Notes under the pieces: generated by a model | The model's input: only the letters and a program-made list of their open reading frames with translations | Told to the model about the DNA's origin: nothing | Databases searched by the model: none | Assembly: GCA_945827785.1 (NCBI GenBank) | Contig: CALZOR010000017.1 | Span: forward strand, 1-34,923 | From: an uncultured Bacteroidales bacterium | Lineage (GTDB): Bacteria; Bacteroidota; Bacteroidia; Bacteroidales; UBA932 | Direction: 5' to 3' | Length of the DNA stretch: 34,923 nt | Shown here: in pieces, positions 25,672 through 34,904 of the stretch | Layout: each line of letters opens with the position of its first letter | Position numbering within the stretch: the stretch's first letter is position 1 | Made by a program: the position numbers and the translations under genes

Positions 25672-26355
25672 ATGAATGTATTTATGCAACAAAATTTTAA
25701 AGTTTACATTATTCTGATGGCCGCTCTGATGCTTGCAGGGCAATTTCCCGCTCAGGCTGAGAATTGGGGAGGGCGCTCAAGCCGCAAGCATGAGGTACGC
25801 ATAGGATGGGGCGACCAGATGTTTGAAAAACTCGTCTGGCAGAATCCGCAGTACATAATCTCGAACATGCCTGAAACCGCTTCTTATCAGTACAAGGAGC
25901 ACTATCGCTATTCCCAGCACTGGTTTGCAGAATATCAATGGCGTGTGAATCAGTGGTTCGGGCTTGGTGCCATGGTGGATGCTTCGGGCTGTGTCTGGGA
26001 TGATGTAACACGCAACGGTCTTGGAAATGAGACCGACCGCATAAGGAACCGGAATTTCTGGAATCTTACCGTGATGCCGGTGCTGAGGTTCACATGGTTC
26101 AACCTGGACTTTGTGAGCATGTATTCCGCTCTGGGAGTGGGACTTGGGATCAACGGAGGAACCGAAACGGATGCCCTTGGACGTCACACCCTTTGTGCCA
26201 TGGCTTTTGACATAGCTCCCGTCGGGATCGCCGTTAATGTGGGCAACTGGTTTGTCAGTGCTGAGGTCGGTGGCCTCTATTCCCTGAAAGGGAAGGCACA
26301 GATTTTTATGGCAAACTCCAGACTCTGCTCAGTTTCCTTCGGCATTTGGTTTTAG
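25672..26355 (+). CDS. Small outer-membrane beta-barrel protein, function unknown
   Basis: This 227-residue exported protein has a signal peptide ending near PAQAENW (about residue 29). The remainder alternates short amphipathic strands with turns (HEVRIGWGDQMFEKL, HWFAEYQWRVNQWFGLGAMVD, NLTVMPVLRFTWFNL, FVSMYSALGVGLGINGG, IAVNVGNWFVSAEVGGLYS, SRLCSVSFGIWF). It ends in a terminal phenylalanine, as expected for an outer-membrane barrel of eight or so strands. Because the promoter ends at 25661, translation may begin at 25684 (MQQNFKVY), which also gives a tighter signal peptide. No named family was recognised. It is the first gene of a run that continues with a hydrolase lipoprotein 28 bases downstream. 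Confidence 0.75.
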   Translation: MNVFMQQNFKVYIILMAALMLAGQFPAQAENWGGRSSRKHEVRIGWGDQMFEKLVWQNPQYIISNMPETASYQYKEHYRYSQHWFAEYQWRVNQWFGLGAMVDASGCVWDDVTRNGLGNETDRIRNRNFWNLTVMPVLRFTWFNLDFVSMYSALGVGLGINGGTETDALGRHTLCAMAFDIAPVGIAVNVGNWFVSAEVGGLYSLKGKAQIFMANSRLCSVSFGIWF

Positions 26356-26383
26356 ATAAAATACTGTAATTATTATATTGATA

Positions 26384-27649
26384 ATGAATAAATTATATAA
26401 TAAATTATTCATCCTTCTGCCGGCATTGTCCTGCCTGATGACCCTGTCCGGATGTGACAGGGGACAATATGAATTCGAGTCGTGGGAATGGTTGAAGGAC
26501 ACAAGTGGATCGGCCTTCCAGGCCTATTCCACGAGGGTTACAGACTTGTCAAAGGGCATCCCGGCCGATTGCCTCATCCCTGTTGATGAGACTACCAAGA
26601 CGACAAGTACGACAGTAAATGTCCTTGTATCAGACATATTTGAAGTCCTGAACAAGGGCAAGGTACTTGAGATTTCCGGAAAATATGAGTCGTTTTCACT
26701 CAAGGATTTTTCGAGAGGTTGGCTTTCCGGAAAGGTACTGCTGCCGAAAGACCGAAGACCGAGCCGTTATATCATTGTGAATCATTACACCATAGGAGCC
26801 AATTATGAAGCTCCGTCCAATATTTTCCCTATTGAAGGGGTTCTTTGTGACATGGGCTATGCCCTTATCTGTCCTGACTACAGGGGCTACGGCATCGATG
26901 CACACAACATCCATCCTTACCTTATCATGGACCAGACAGCTTTCGATGTCTGCATGATGTATTTCGCCGTAAAAAGCACGTTGGAAGGGACTCCGTACCA
27001 GCCTGTCCATGATGACATATATATAATGGGCTTTTCTCAGGGCGGTGCGGTCACGATGGCTGTGGAGTATTATCTGGAAACCATATTCGGACTCAGGAAC
27101 AGGATTCGTCAGGTCTTCGCCGGGGGCGGCCCCTATGACGTCCGCGAGACATACAGTAATTTCATAAACACCAATGTCGTAAACATCGCTCCTGCCGTAC
27201 CTCTGGTCGTCCAGGGAATGATATATGGAAATGACCTTGACATAGATATGGGGGAAATCCTAGAACCGTGGGTATGCGAGAAAATGGATGAATGGATCAA
27301 TTCAAAGAATTATTCCGTGGACCAGCTGCGAACCCTCATGGGCACGACGACAACGAGCGACCTGCTTACGGACAAGGGTATGGACCAGACCAGCGACGAG
27401 GTTTCGGAACTCTACAAGGCGATGACCGAGAACTCCATACTTGCTTACAACTGGTCGCCGCAGGCACCGGTTTATCTCTTCCATTCCATGGAGGACAACG
27501 TGGTCCCGTTCGTAAATGCGGCAAAGGCAAAAAACAAGTGGAAGGATGCCAATATCCAATATAATTTCGGATATTACGGTACCCACCAGAGTGCAACTCT
27601 CAGGTTCATCTACACGGTGAAGACCTGGCTGAAAAATGAGGGGGAATGA
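26384..27649 (+). CDS. Alpha/beta-hydrolase lipoprotein (secreted lipase-like)
   Basis: This predicted serine hydrolase has 421 residues from the ATG at 26384; the frame opens with a TTG at 26378 that is unlikely to be used. Lipobox Cys24 (LSGC) anchors it to a membrane. Fold marks: a first strand YIIVNHYTIG, then CPDYRGYG, the nucleophile elbow Gly-Phe-Ser-Gln-Gly with Ser218 (IMGFSQGG), Asp371 in HSMEDNVVPF and His401 in YYGTHQS, giving a full Ser-Asp-His triad in the expected order. The arrangement resembles secretory lipase or acyl-peptidase-like esterases. Substrate is unknown. The next gene overlaps its stop by four bases (ATGA), so they are coupled. Confidence 0.85.
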   Translation: MNKLYNKLFILLPALSCLMTLSGCDRGQYEFESWEWLKDTSGSAFQAYSTRVTDLSKGIPADCLIPVDETTKTTSTTVNVLVSDIFEVLNKGKVLEISGKYESFSLKDFSRGWLSGKVLLPKDRRPSRYIIVNHYTIGANYEAPSNIFPIEGVLCDMGYALICPDYRGYGIDAHNIHPYLIMDQTAFDVCMMYFAVKSTLEGTPYQPVHDDIYIMGFSQGGAVTMAVEYYLETIFGLRNRIRQVFAGGGPYDVRETYSNFINTNVVNIAPAVPLVVQGMIYGNDLDIDMGEILEPWVCEKMDEWINSKNYSVDQLRTLMGTTTTSDLLTDKGMDQTSDEVSELYKAMTENSILAYNWSPQAPVYLFHSMEDNVVPFVNAAKAKNKWKDANIQYNFGYYGTHQSATLRFIYTVKTWLKNEGE

Positions 27650-28557
27650 TTATGAGAAGGATTATTTCAGGCATTGCGGCATTGTTCATTGCCTCTTTTA
27701 TGCTTGTGACAGGATGTGACACGGATTCCAAGGTCAAGTCCCGGGCCGAGCTCCAGATGACCGTGAACAGGGTCAGCTGCGGTTTCTGTGAGGTTCATTT
27801 CATGACCTCGCATAACGCATATTTCCTGATAGGAATAGATTCGGTAAGACATGAGATAAATCCATACAAAGTTGAGGAACAGTTCAAGTCTCTTGCTCTT
27901 GACAAGGCTTATATGGACTACATCATCTGGCGCCATTCGCTTCTGTATGAGGGAGTTCCGCATATTGCAGAATTCTCCAGCCACAGCCTTCAGTACTGTG
28001 ATGCCACTTATGTGTTCAATGAACTTGAGCCGGATACGGACTACTGGGTATATGGTTTCATCGTCGATCCGGATTCCAACCGTCCGGACGGAGAACTTAT
28101 CCTGCAGCAGATCCATACGAAAGCCAGCAGCGAAGAAAAGATTTCTTTCAAATACCGTATCAACGGTTATTGGGACTATGTCTATCCTCTTGATGAAAAT
28201 AACGAAGTCAATTCCCACCTTCCATGGGTCGCGGAGACCGTTGACAGTCTGGCACTCAGGCAGAACAATATAGAGTTCCCGGCAATGTACTTCATAGACC
28301 GTTTTATGGAAATATCCAAAGATCCAGATGCAAGGATATTATACGGAATGTATGGCTACAAGAACGACGGCTACGGTGACGGTTTCACCAATACCCTGTT
28401 TGAGGAGGGACACACCTATTATACCGGTATTGCGAGTTTTGACGGACCGCTGATATACAGCGGAGAATACAGGAACGTATGCATATACAAATTCACCTGG
28501 AGCGAAAATCTAAAACAAATATTAACAAAAGAGGATGACATCTACAGCAACTGGTAA
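27646..28557 (+). CDS. Fibronectin-like lipoprotein, function unknown
   Basis: This 303-residue lipoprotein has lipobox Cys24 (VTGC), starting in an ATGA overlap with the hydrolase gene; an alternative ATG is at 27652. The N-terminal half resembles a fibronectin type III fold: a strand MTVNRVSCGFCEVHFMT (with a Cys45-Gly-Phe-Cys48 pair) and a closing LEPDTDYWVYGFIVDPDSN typical of such domains. The C-terminal half (about 165-303) is beta-rich and contains aromatic clusters (RINGYWDYVYPLD, YGMYGYKNDGYGDGF) with no known motif. Coupling to the hydrolase suggests a partner or binding role at the cell surface. The CGFC pair could be structural. No database family could be confirmed. Confidence 0.75.
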   Translation: MIMRRIISGIAALFIASFMLVTGCDTDSKVKSRAELQMTVNRVSCGFCEVHFMTSHNAYFLIGIDSVRHEINPYKVEEQFKSLALDKAYMDYIIWRHSLLYEGVPHIAEFSSHSLQYCDATYVFNELEPDTDYWVYGFIVDPDSNRPDGELILQQIHTKASSEEKISFKYRINGYWDYVYPLDENNEVNSHLPWVAETVDSLALRQNNIEFPAMYFIDRFMEISKDPDARILYGMYGYKNDGYGDGFTNTLFEEGHTYYTGIASFDGPLIYSGEYRNVCIYKFTWSENLKQILTKEDDIYSNW

Positions 28558-31528
28558 CAGGGAACGGAGATTCCCGATTCCTTTTCTCAGGCAGGTGGCG
28601 GAGCATTATCGTGGCCGCGGGGATGTTTCCGACAAGTGTTTCATTTTTCCGAACAGGCGTTCGATTGCTTTTTTCCGGAAATATCTTTGCGAAATTCCTT
28701 GCGACAGGCCATTCATACTGCCGCAGATGTTTACTATCAATGATTTCTTTTGCAAGGCGGCCGGCAGTTCTTCAACTGACAGGGTACGCCTGCTGCTTGA
28801 ACTGTATGACTGCTATTCGGCACTGAACTCCCGGGCTGAGTCGCTTGACGAGTTCGTTTTCTGGGGTGATGTGATTCTTGCCGATTTCAATGACGTCGAT
28901 AAATATCTTGCAGATGCGGACCAACTTTTCACCAATGTGGCTGATTTCAAGCAGATCCAGGATGATTATTCCTATCTTACACCGACTCAGAAAAATGCCC
29001 TGGAAGCCTTTCTCGGCCATTTCTTCAAGGAGAACGGAAGGCTTACCGTTGATATCGCAAGTGAGAATCCCAACGTGAAGGCGCGCTTCCTTCAGATCTG
29101 GAACCTTCTCAAGCCCCTTTACCATGACTTTAACAATGCCCTGAAAATCAAGGGTATGGCCTATGAAGGCATGATTTATCGCAGCCTTGCCGAGCATCTC
29201 AGGACGACTCCGGTCGAGGATGTCTTCGAGGGGATATTCGGGAGGGAAACCACCTTTGTCTTCGTCGGACTGAATGCCCTTAACGAATGTGAGAAAACGC
29301 TTCTTAGAAAGTTGCGCGATGCCCGCAGGGCAGAGTTCTGCTGGGACTGGTCGGGACAGATGATAAGGAATCCTCAGAACCGTTCTTCGTTTTTCATGGC
29401 AGACAACGTGGCAGAGTTCCCTCAGGCGGCTGTCTGGGATGCCGATGGCCTGCCGGAGCCGAATCTGAATATTGTCAGCGTACCGTCTTCCTACGGACAG
29501 GCCAAGAGGTTGCCGGATATTCTTGAAGCAATCGCCCGCGAACAGCTGTCAGGGGATATTTCGGCACTTGGCAACCTTTCAAGCCAGGCGTCAACTGCAA
29601 TCGTGCTCCCGGATGAGAATCTGCTCAATCCCGTGCTAAATTCAATCCCAGAGCAGATTTCCGACATCAACGTCACCATGGGACTTCCTCTGACTTCGAG
29701 CGAGTTCCATATTTTCATGACGAGTGTGAGTGCTATCCAGCTGCACAGTGTCGAAAGGGGAGGGCGCCGGTATTATTATCACAAGCAGGTCTGGGACCTG
29801 TTTGCAAGTTCGGTATTCAGAAAATCCGTGACTGATGAAAAGACCGCAAGCATCGTTTCTGAGATAAAAAAGGCTGCCAAATATTACATTCCGGAGTCTG
29901 ATTTCAAGGGGGTGGACTTGCTTGAGGTAGTTTTCAGGGCGGCTGTAACAGACCCGAAATCAAACTCCTCTGAGCAGATTGAAGCTTTTGCAGAGTATCA
30001 GAAATCCGTAATCTGTGCCTTTGCTCCGGCCATGGCAGCCGACCCGTCCATGGCTCTGGAACTTGAATATGCAAAGGAGTATTACAAAAGTATAAACATT
30101 CTTCAGGATATCAGGCTGTCCGTTATGCCGATGACCTACATTCGCCTTCTGGGACAACTTTTGAGCGGTGTTTCGGTACATTTCAAAGGAGAGCCGCTCA
30201 GGGGACTTCAGATAATGGGGCCTCTTGAGACGCGTGCCCTGGATTTTCGCAATCTGATCATCCTCTCGTCAAACGAAAGCGTTTTTCCTCACAGGAGTGT
30301 CAGTTCTTCCTTCATTCCTCCGGTGTTGAGGCGCGGCTTCGGGCTTCCGACTTATGAGTATCAGGATGCCGTATGGGCCTATTATTATTACAGGATGATT
30401 TCCCGGGCGGAAAATGTCTGGATGCTTGTAGACTCCCGTACCGAAGGACTCAAGTCCGGTGAGGAGAGCCGCTATATCAAGCAGCTTGAGTATCATTTCG
30501 GCCTCCCTTTGAAACGCTATGTGGTACGTTTCGATTCGATGAAGACAGCCTCGGTCCCTGACATCGTCAAGACTCCGCAGATGCTTCAGCAGTTGAAGAT
30601 GCTCACTCTTTCGGCATCTTCCCTGCAGAACTATCTCTCGTGTCCGGCCAAATTCTGCTACAGCACGATCATGAAACTCAAGTCAGAGGACCAGGTTGCC
30701 GAGGTACTGGACTCCGCAATGTTCGGAACGGTATATCACGAGACGATGCGCTCCCTCTATACCTCTCCCGAGGCAATGTCCGAGGATTTTGAATTTCCGG
30801 ACAAGGGATCGGGCAAACTTCCGTTCCCGGCAATGAAGAAGGTAACTCCAGCCTATATCAGGGAATGGACAGGTCGTGCAGAAGATATAAAGAGCAAGAT
30901 TAAAGCATTGATATGTAGCCAGATACGTTCCCTTGACGTGAGCGGAAGGAATCTTGTCGTCGCAGATGTCATCCTAAGCTATGTCATGAAAACCCTGAAG
31001 AGAGATCTGGAAATCCTCCAGAAAAACGGTTCTGACGGTTTCGAAATCATCGGTCAGGAACTGAAGGTCGAGGGAAACATATCCGGCCAGAATTTCATGG
31101 GCTATATAGACAGGCTTGACTGTCTGAATGACGCCGAAGTCCGTATCGTGGACTACAAGACCGGCCTTGTCCTCGATGAGGACTATAATATAGATAGTTC
31201 CAATGCGGAAATCATAGCGGACAGAATCTTTGAGAAAGATATTGACAAAAGGCCGAAGATTGCCCTGCAGTTTGCTATATATGACATGCTTGTGAAAGAA
31301 ATGGAGGCGACGAAAGGCCGGAAAATAATCAACAGCGTCTATTCCACAAGCCTCCTGTTCAAGGAAATCCCTCCGATGAATCCATGTTGTGAAATCTTCG
31401 TCAGCAAGGTGAGGGAGAATATCGGAAAACTTCTTGACGAAATATATGATATTGACAGGTCATTCGGCAGGACCGAAGACGAAAAAACATGCCAATGGTG
31501 CGACTTTCGGGCAATATGTGGAAGGTAA
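28535..31528 (+). CDS. AddB-like PD-(D/E)XK nuclease subunit
   Basis: This 997-residue protein resembles the AddB/RexB subunit of the helicase-nuclease that resects double-strand breaks for recombination. The N-terminal helicase-like part begins DKCFIFPNRRSIAFFRKYL, in the place where AddB proteins have a degenerate P-loop; no Walker A is visible. The C-terminal nuclease carries Asp859 (GYIDRLD), Asp873-Tyr-Lys875 (VDYKTG) and the Gln912-x3-Tyr916 motif. Four cysteines fit an iron-sulfur cluster as in AddB: Cys703 or Cys708 (SCPAKFCY) plus Cys986, Cys989 and Cys995 at the C-terminus (CQWCDFRAIC). The start at 28535 overlaps the upstream lipoprotein gene by 23 bases. The conserved FLRQVAEHY lies near residue 17, so this start is plausible. 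The AddA-like gene follows after a 220-base gap. Confidence 0.88.
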   Translation: MTSTATGNRERRFPIPFLRQVAEHYRGRGDVSDKCFIFPNRRSIAFFRKYLCEIPCDRPFILPQMFTINDFFCKAAGSSSTDRVRLLLELYDCYSALNSRAESLDEFVFWGDVILADFNDVDKYLADADQLFTNVADFKQIQDDYSYLTPTQKNALEAFLGHFFKENGRLTVDIASENPNVKARFLQIWNLLKPLYHDFNNALKIKGMAYEGMIYRSLAEHLRTTPVEDVFEGIFGRETTFVFVGLNALNECEKTLLRKLRDARRAEFCWDWSGQMIRNPQNRSSFFMADNVAEFPQAAVWDADGLPEPNLNIVSVPSSYGQAKRLPDILEAIAREQLSGDISALGNLSSQASTAIVLPDENLLNPVLNSIPEQISDINVTMGLPLTSSEFHIFMTSVSAIQLHSVERGGRRYYYHKQVWDLFASSVFRKSVTDEKTASIVSEIKKAAKYYIPESDFKGVDLLEVVFRAAVTDPKSNSSEQIEAFAEYQKSVICAFAPAMAADPSMALELEYAKEYYKSINILQDIRLSVMPMTYIRLLGQLLSGVSVHFKGEPLRGLQIMGPLETRALDFRNLIILSSNESVFPHRSVSSSFIPPVLRRGFGLPTYEYQDAVWAYYYYRMISRAENVWMLVDSRTEGLKSGEESRYIKQLEYHFGLPLKRYVVRFDSMKTASVPDIVKTPQMLQQLKMLTLSASSLQNYLSCPAKFCYSTIMKLKSEDQVAEVLDSAMFGTVYHETMRSLYTSPEAMSEDFEFPDKGSGKLPFPAMKKVTPAYIREWTGRAEDIKSKIKALICSQIRSLDVSGRNLVVADVILSYVMKTLKRDLEILQKNGSDGFEIIGQELKVEGNISGQNFMGYIDRLDCLNDAEVRIVDYKTGLVLDEDYNIDSSNAEIIADRIFEKDIDKRPKIALQFAIYDMLVKEMEATKGRKIINSVYSTSLLFKEIPPMNPCCEIFVSKVRENIGKLLDEIYDIDRSFGRTEDEKTCQWCDFRAICGR

Positions 31529-31535
31529 TGAATTT

Positions 31536-31712
31536 AAGTTTCGCATTTAGCGAAACTACCATATTTAGAGACCTTTAGGTCGATAGTAAGTCCCTTCCCC
31601 GGGGGAAGGGATTTAGGGATAGGTCCTCGTAGAAAGGGAAATGTGCGGTGGGAAGAAGTTTCGCAAGCGGCACAACCCTCAGGATCATAATAAGTTATAA
31701 CTTGCGAAACTT
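31536..31712. repeat. Inverted-repeat-bounded intergenic element (MITE/REP-like)
   Basis: This element of about 177 bases begins AAGTTTCGC (31536-31544) and ends GCGAAACTT (31704-31712), a 9-bp terminal inverted repeat. Inside are a left-end hairpin AGTTTCGC/GCGAAACT (31537-31544 with 31550-31557), a C/G palindrome CCCTTCCCC-G-GGGGAAGGG (31592-31610), and a longer 12-bp inverted pair AAGTTTCGCAAG/CTTGCGAAACTT (31656-31667 with 31701-31712). A 12-bp palindrome AAGTTATAACTT lies at 31692-31703. GTAATG occurs just outside both ends (31525-31530 and 31715-31720), though not directly abutting. No protein is encoded. It fills nearly the whole gap between the addB- and addA-like genes. Confidence 0.65.
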
Positions 31713-31748
31713 GAGTAATGTGTTTGTAATCAGTAGATTGACTCTCTT

Positions 31749-34700
31749 ATGCTAGAAATAATGACAGCTTCCGCCGGGGCGGGAAAGACATATCATCTGG
31801 TGCTCAGATATATCACCATCCTTCTGACAAGACGGGAGAATGACACTTACAAGCACATTTTGGCGGTAACCTTTACCAACAAGGCAACCGATGAGATGAA
31901 GGGCAGGATACTCCGTGAGTTGCACGTCCTGGCAACAAAGCCTCTGTCATCTCAATATTACAATGAGTTTGTCCCTTCCTCTTTTGCGTCTGCAGATCTT
32001 CTTCAGAAGAAGGCGGAAACTGTGCTGCACAACATCTTACACGATTACAGTGCCTTTTCTGTCAGCACAATAGACAAGTTCTTCCAGCAAACTCTAAAGG
32101 CATTTTCGAAGGAAATAGGTCAGTTTGCATCATACCAGGTGGAACTGGACAAGGATTCCCTGGTTGAGGAAAGTGTGGACAGAATCCTTGACTCACTTAC
32201 CGAGGAGAACAAAACTTTGCTGTCATGGCTGACTGACAATGTCCTGGAGCAGATTGAGAAGGGCGAGAGGTACAGCATGGACTCCAATCTCAAGGATATG
32301 GCCCTCAGGCTTAAGTCCACCCAGAGGCAGGATGCCCTGAAGATTGCCGGAGTTGACGAGGACAAGGTCTATGCAACGGACAACCTCATGAATATACGTA
32401 AAAACTGCCGGAAGATAATTACCGCTTTTGAAAAGACGGTAAGGCAGGCGGCAGCCCTTGCTCTTGATGCTCTCCGAATTGCGGGAGTGGACCCTCAGGA
32501 CAGCAACAGGAAGTTTATGACCGGGCTCTATACGTTTGCGCAACTTGAAGACAATCAGAGAGTTCCTATGCCTACGGAAGCCTTTCTCAGAAATTCTTCC
32601 GACCCCGACCTGTGGTTTGCCAAGTCAAAAGCCGGCAAACTGCTGCCCCTCGTGGAACCACTGCTTAGCGCTCCTCTGGAGGCTTTCTGTTCATTGTTTG
32701 GGAAAGATTATCAGGTCTATAACACAGCCCTCATACTTGACGGGCAGATATATGGTCTGGGCCTTGCAGGTGAGCTCCATTCCGCCTTCAACGAAATCAT
32801 GAAGGAGAAGAATGTCCTTTGCATTGACGATTCCAATACAATTCTAAGGGACATCATTGACGGAAGCGATGCGCCTTTTGTCTATGAAAAGACAGGCGTA
32901 TGGTATGAGCATTTCCTCTTGGATGAGTTTCAGGATACCTCGGAGGTGCAGTGGGACAACTTCCTTCCACTGCTGACCGAAAGCGAGTCAAAGGCAGGAA
33001 GCAGCAACCTCATAGTGGGAGACGTAAAGCAGAGCATCTACCGTTGGAGGGGATCTAACTGGAAACTCCTGCAAAATACTGTGCCTGAGAAGTTTCCTTC
33101 TGCCAGCCACAAACCTTTGGAGACCAACTGGCGAAGTCTGAACAATGTGGTGGAGTTCAATAACGGCTTCTTCACCATGGCATCTGAACTCCTGGACAAG
33201 GTGACATCTTCGAAGGAGGGGAGTCTGGCGGAAATTTATGCAGGTGTGACCCAGAAAGTGGCTCCGAAGAATGAACGTGGAGGGAGCATAAGCCTAACCT
33301 TCTGTGACAAGTCAATGGAAATAGATACCGTGCTTGGAGCCATTCAAGAAGTTGTGGATGCCGGAGCTTCATATTCTGACATTGCGATACTTGTCAGAAG
33401 CAACTCAACTGGAGGAGAAATTGCCAATGCGTTGACAGAGAATGGAATACCGGTGATAACCGATGACAGTCTCAGAGTTAAGAGCGCGTTGACGGTAAGG
33501 CGTATTGTCTCGCTCATGACCTATGTGGACAATCCCGAAGATACCATCCACAGTTTTCTGGCAAGAAGTCTCGAAGTAGATTTACCGACCGATTGGACTA
33601 ATCTGGTGGATCTTGCTGAAACCATTTTCAGAAGTCTCTGCAAGAGTGACGACAAGCAGCAGTACAAGGGCGAAATCCTCCATATCCAGTCATTTTTCGA
33701 CTACCTTCAGGACTATGTGAGCTCGGAAGGCAACAACCTGCGCGGTTTCCTGCATCAGTTTGATGCGGACGATCCTGCAATTTCTTCTCCTTCATCCGGC
33801 AACAGTGTACGTGTGATGACTGTCCACAAGTCCAAGGGTTTGGATTTCAACTATGTGATCATTCCGTTTGCGGAAAATATAACATTTTACAAGTCAAGTA
33901 ATTACTGGAGCGTTCCACAGCTTGATGATACCCCTCTAAAAGGCGTTGCCGAGGGAGTTTATGATGTGTGTCTGTCCAAATCCAGCGAGACAACCCTCTT
34001 TGCAGACAGTTACCGCGAGGAGGCCTTCCTGCAGCTTGTGGACAATATGAATATCATCTATGTAGCCATGACAAGGGCCGTTCTCGGAATGCACATCATT
34101 GCGAAAACGCTTCCTAAAACTGCAGTGACAGCTGTAGAAGCAAAGAATGCTGCCGGCCTGAAAGATTTTTCCCAGATGCTCTGGTGGTATGCCCACAGCA
34201 GAAATGACGGAAATTACGTCCAGGAGGAGATTGAGCGTTTTGATTTTGGCAAAATGGTGAATTTCAGAGAGTTCCATGCCGATAAACCCGCTACGGACGT
34301 GTTCCCGATATCGACTTTCGGGCCACTTCCTTCCTTCCCTCTGAACCCTTCTGTTCAGGCTGCGGAGGCTGATAATACTGATGTACGTGAGCGGGGAAGA
34401 CTCAAGTTTTCAGCTGATTCAGTTGATTTCTTTTCCCCTCAGGGTGATGCCGGAATCTCCGCCTCAAACAGGATAAGAGGCGTTGTCCTGCATGACATCT
34501 TGTCGCAGGTGAGTGTGCCGGTTGATTTGCAGAAAGCTGTGAACCAGGCACTTTCAAATGGCGAAATAACTGCGTCGGAGGCTCCGGAAATCCTTTCCCT
34601 CCTGTCTGAAAGAGTGTCTGAGGGACTTCAGAGAGGATGGTTCCCGTCTGAAGGAGCCCGGATTCTCAATGAAACTTCAATTGTCGATACCGATGGCCAG

Positions 34701-34904
34701 GTTTACAGGCCAGACCGTGTGGTGGACTATGGCGATAAAGTCATCATTATCGACTACAAGGCCGGGGAGCATCAGAAGAAATACGAAAACCAGGTTCGCC
34801 GCTATGCCCGTATCTGGAGAGATATGGGATATTCCGATGTCAGCGCCTGCCTGTGGTATCTCGGCACCGGCACCGTCATACAGCTTGACGGTGGACTGAT
34901 TTAG
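31749..34904 (+). CDS. AddA-like UvrD-family helicase with C-terminal nuclease
   Basis: This 1051-residue SF1 helicase-nuclease is the partner of the AddB-like protein in break resection. Walker A lies at the very N-terminus (ASAGAGKT, 7-14), followed by ILAVTFTNKATDEMK. The Walker B/DExx region is FLLDEFQDTS with Asp392-Glu393, then GDVKQSIYRWRGSN and the late helicase motif MTVHKSKGLDFNYVII (690-705). The C-terminal PD-(D/E)XK nuclease shows Asp989 (YRPDRVVD), Asp1002-Tyr-Lys1004 (IDYKAG) and a following ENQVRRYARIW helix. The pairing of a nuclease in both subunits matches AddAB rather than RecBCD. Its ATG at 31749 is 36 bases after the inverted-repeat element; no Bacteroidota promoter was seen between them. 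Confidence 0.92.
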   Translation: MLEIMTASAGAGKTYHLVLRYITILLTRRENDTYKHILAVTFTNKATDEMKGRILRELHVLATKPLSSQYYNEFVPSSFASADLLQKKAETVLHNILHDYSAFSVSTIDKFFQQTLKAFSKEIGQFASYQVELDKDSLVEESVDRILDSLTEENKTLLSWLTDNVLEQIEKGERYSMDSNLKDMALRLKSTQRQDALKIAGVDEDKVYATDNLMNIRKNCRKIITAFEKTVRQAAALALDALRIAGVDPQDSNRKFMTGLYTFAQLEDNQRVPMPTEAFLRNSSDPDLWFAKSKAGKLLPLVEPLLSAPLEAFCSLFGKDYQVYNTALILDGQIYGLGLAGELHSAFNEIMKEKNVLCIDDSNTILRDIIDGSDAPFVYEKTGVWYEHFLLDEFQDTSEVQWDNFLPLLTESESKAGSSNLIVGDVKQSIYRWRGSNWKLLQNTVPEKFPSASHKPLETNWRSLNNVVEFNNGFFTMASELLDKVTSSKEGSLAEIYAGVTQKVAPKNERGGSISLTFCDKSMEIDTVLGAIQEVVDAGASYSDIAILVRSNSTGGEIANALTENGIPVITDDSLRVKSALTVRRIVSLMTYVDNPEDTIHSFLARSLEVDLPTDWTNLVDLAETIFRSLCKSDDKQQYKGEILHIQSFFDYLQDYVSSEGNNLRGFLHQFDADDPAISSPSSGNSVRVMTVHKSKGLDFNYVIIPFAENITFYKSSNYWSVPQLDDTPLKGVAEGVYDVCLSKSSETTLFADSYREEAFLQLVDNMNIIYVAMTRAVLGMHIIAKTLPKTAVTAVEAKNAAGLKDFSQMLWWYAHSRNDGNYVQEEIERFDFGKMVNFREFHADKPATDVFPISTFGPLPSFPLNPSVQAAEADNTDVRERGRLKFSADSVDFFSPQGDAGISASNRIRGVVLHDILSQVSVPVDLQKAVNQALSNGEITASEAPEILSLLSERVSEGLQRGWFPSEGARILNETSIVDTDGQVYRPDRVVDYGDKVIIIDYKAGEHQKKYENQVRRYARIWRDMGYSDVSACLWYLGTGTVIQLDGGLI

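Noticed and set aside
26378..26383. TTG start for the alpha/beta-hydrolase lipoprotein
   Set aside because: The ATG two codons later (26384) gives a standard lipoprotein signal peptide.
27667..28218. 183-codon open frame on the minus strand in the fibronectin-like lipoprotein gene
   Set aside because: It is the antisense shadow of a gene with a signal peptide and lipobox.
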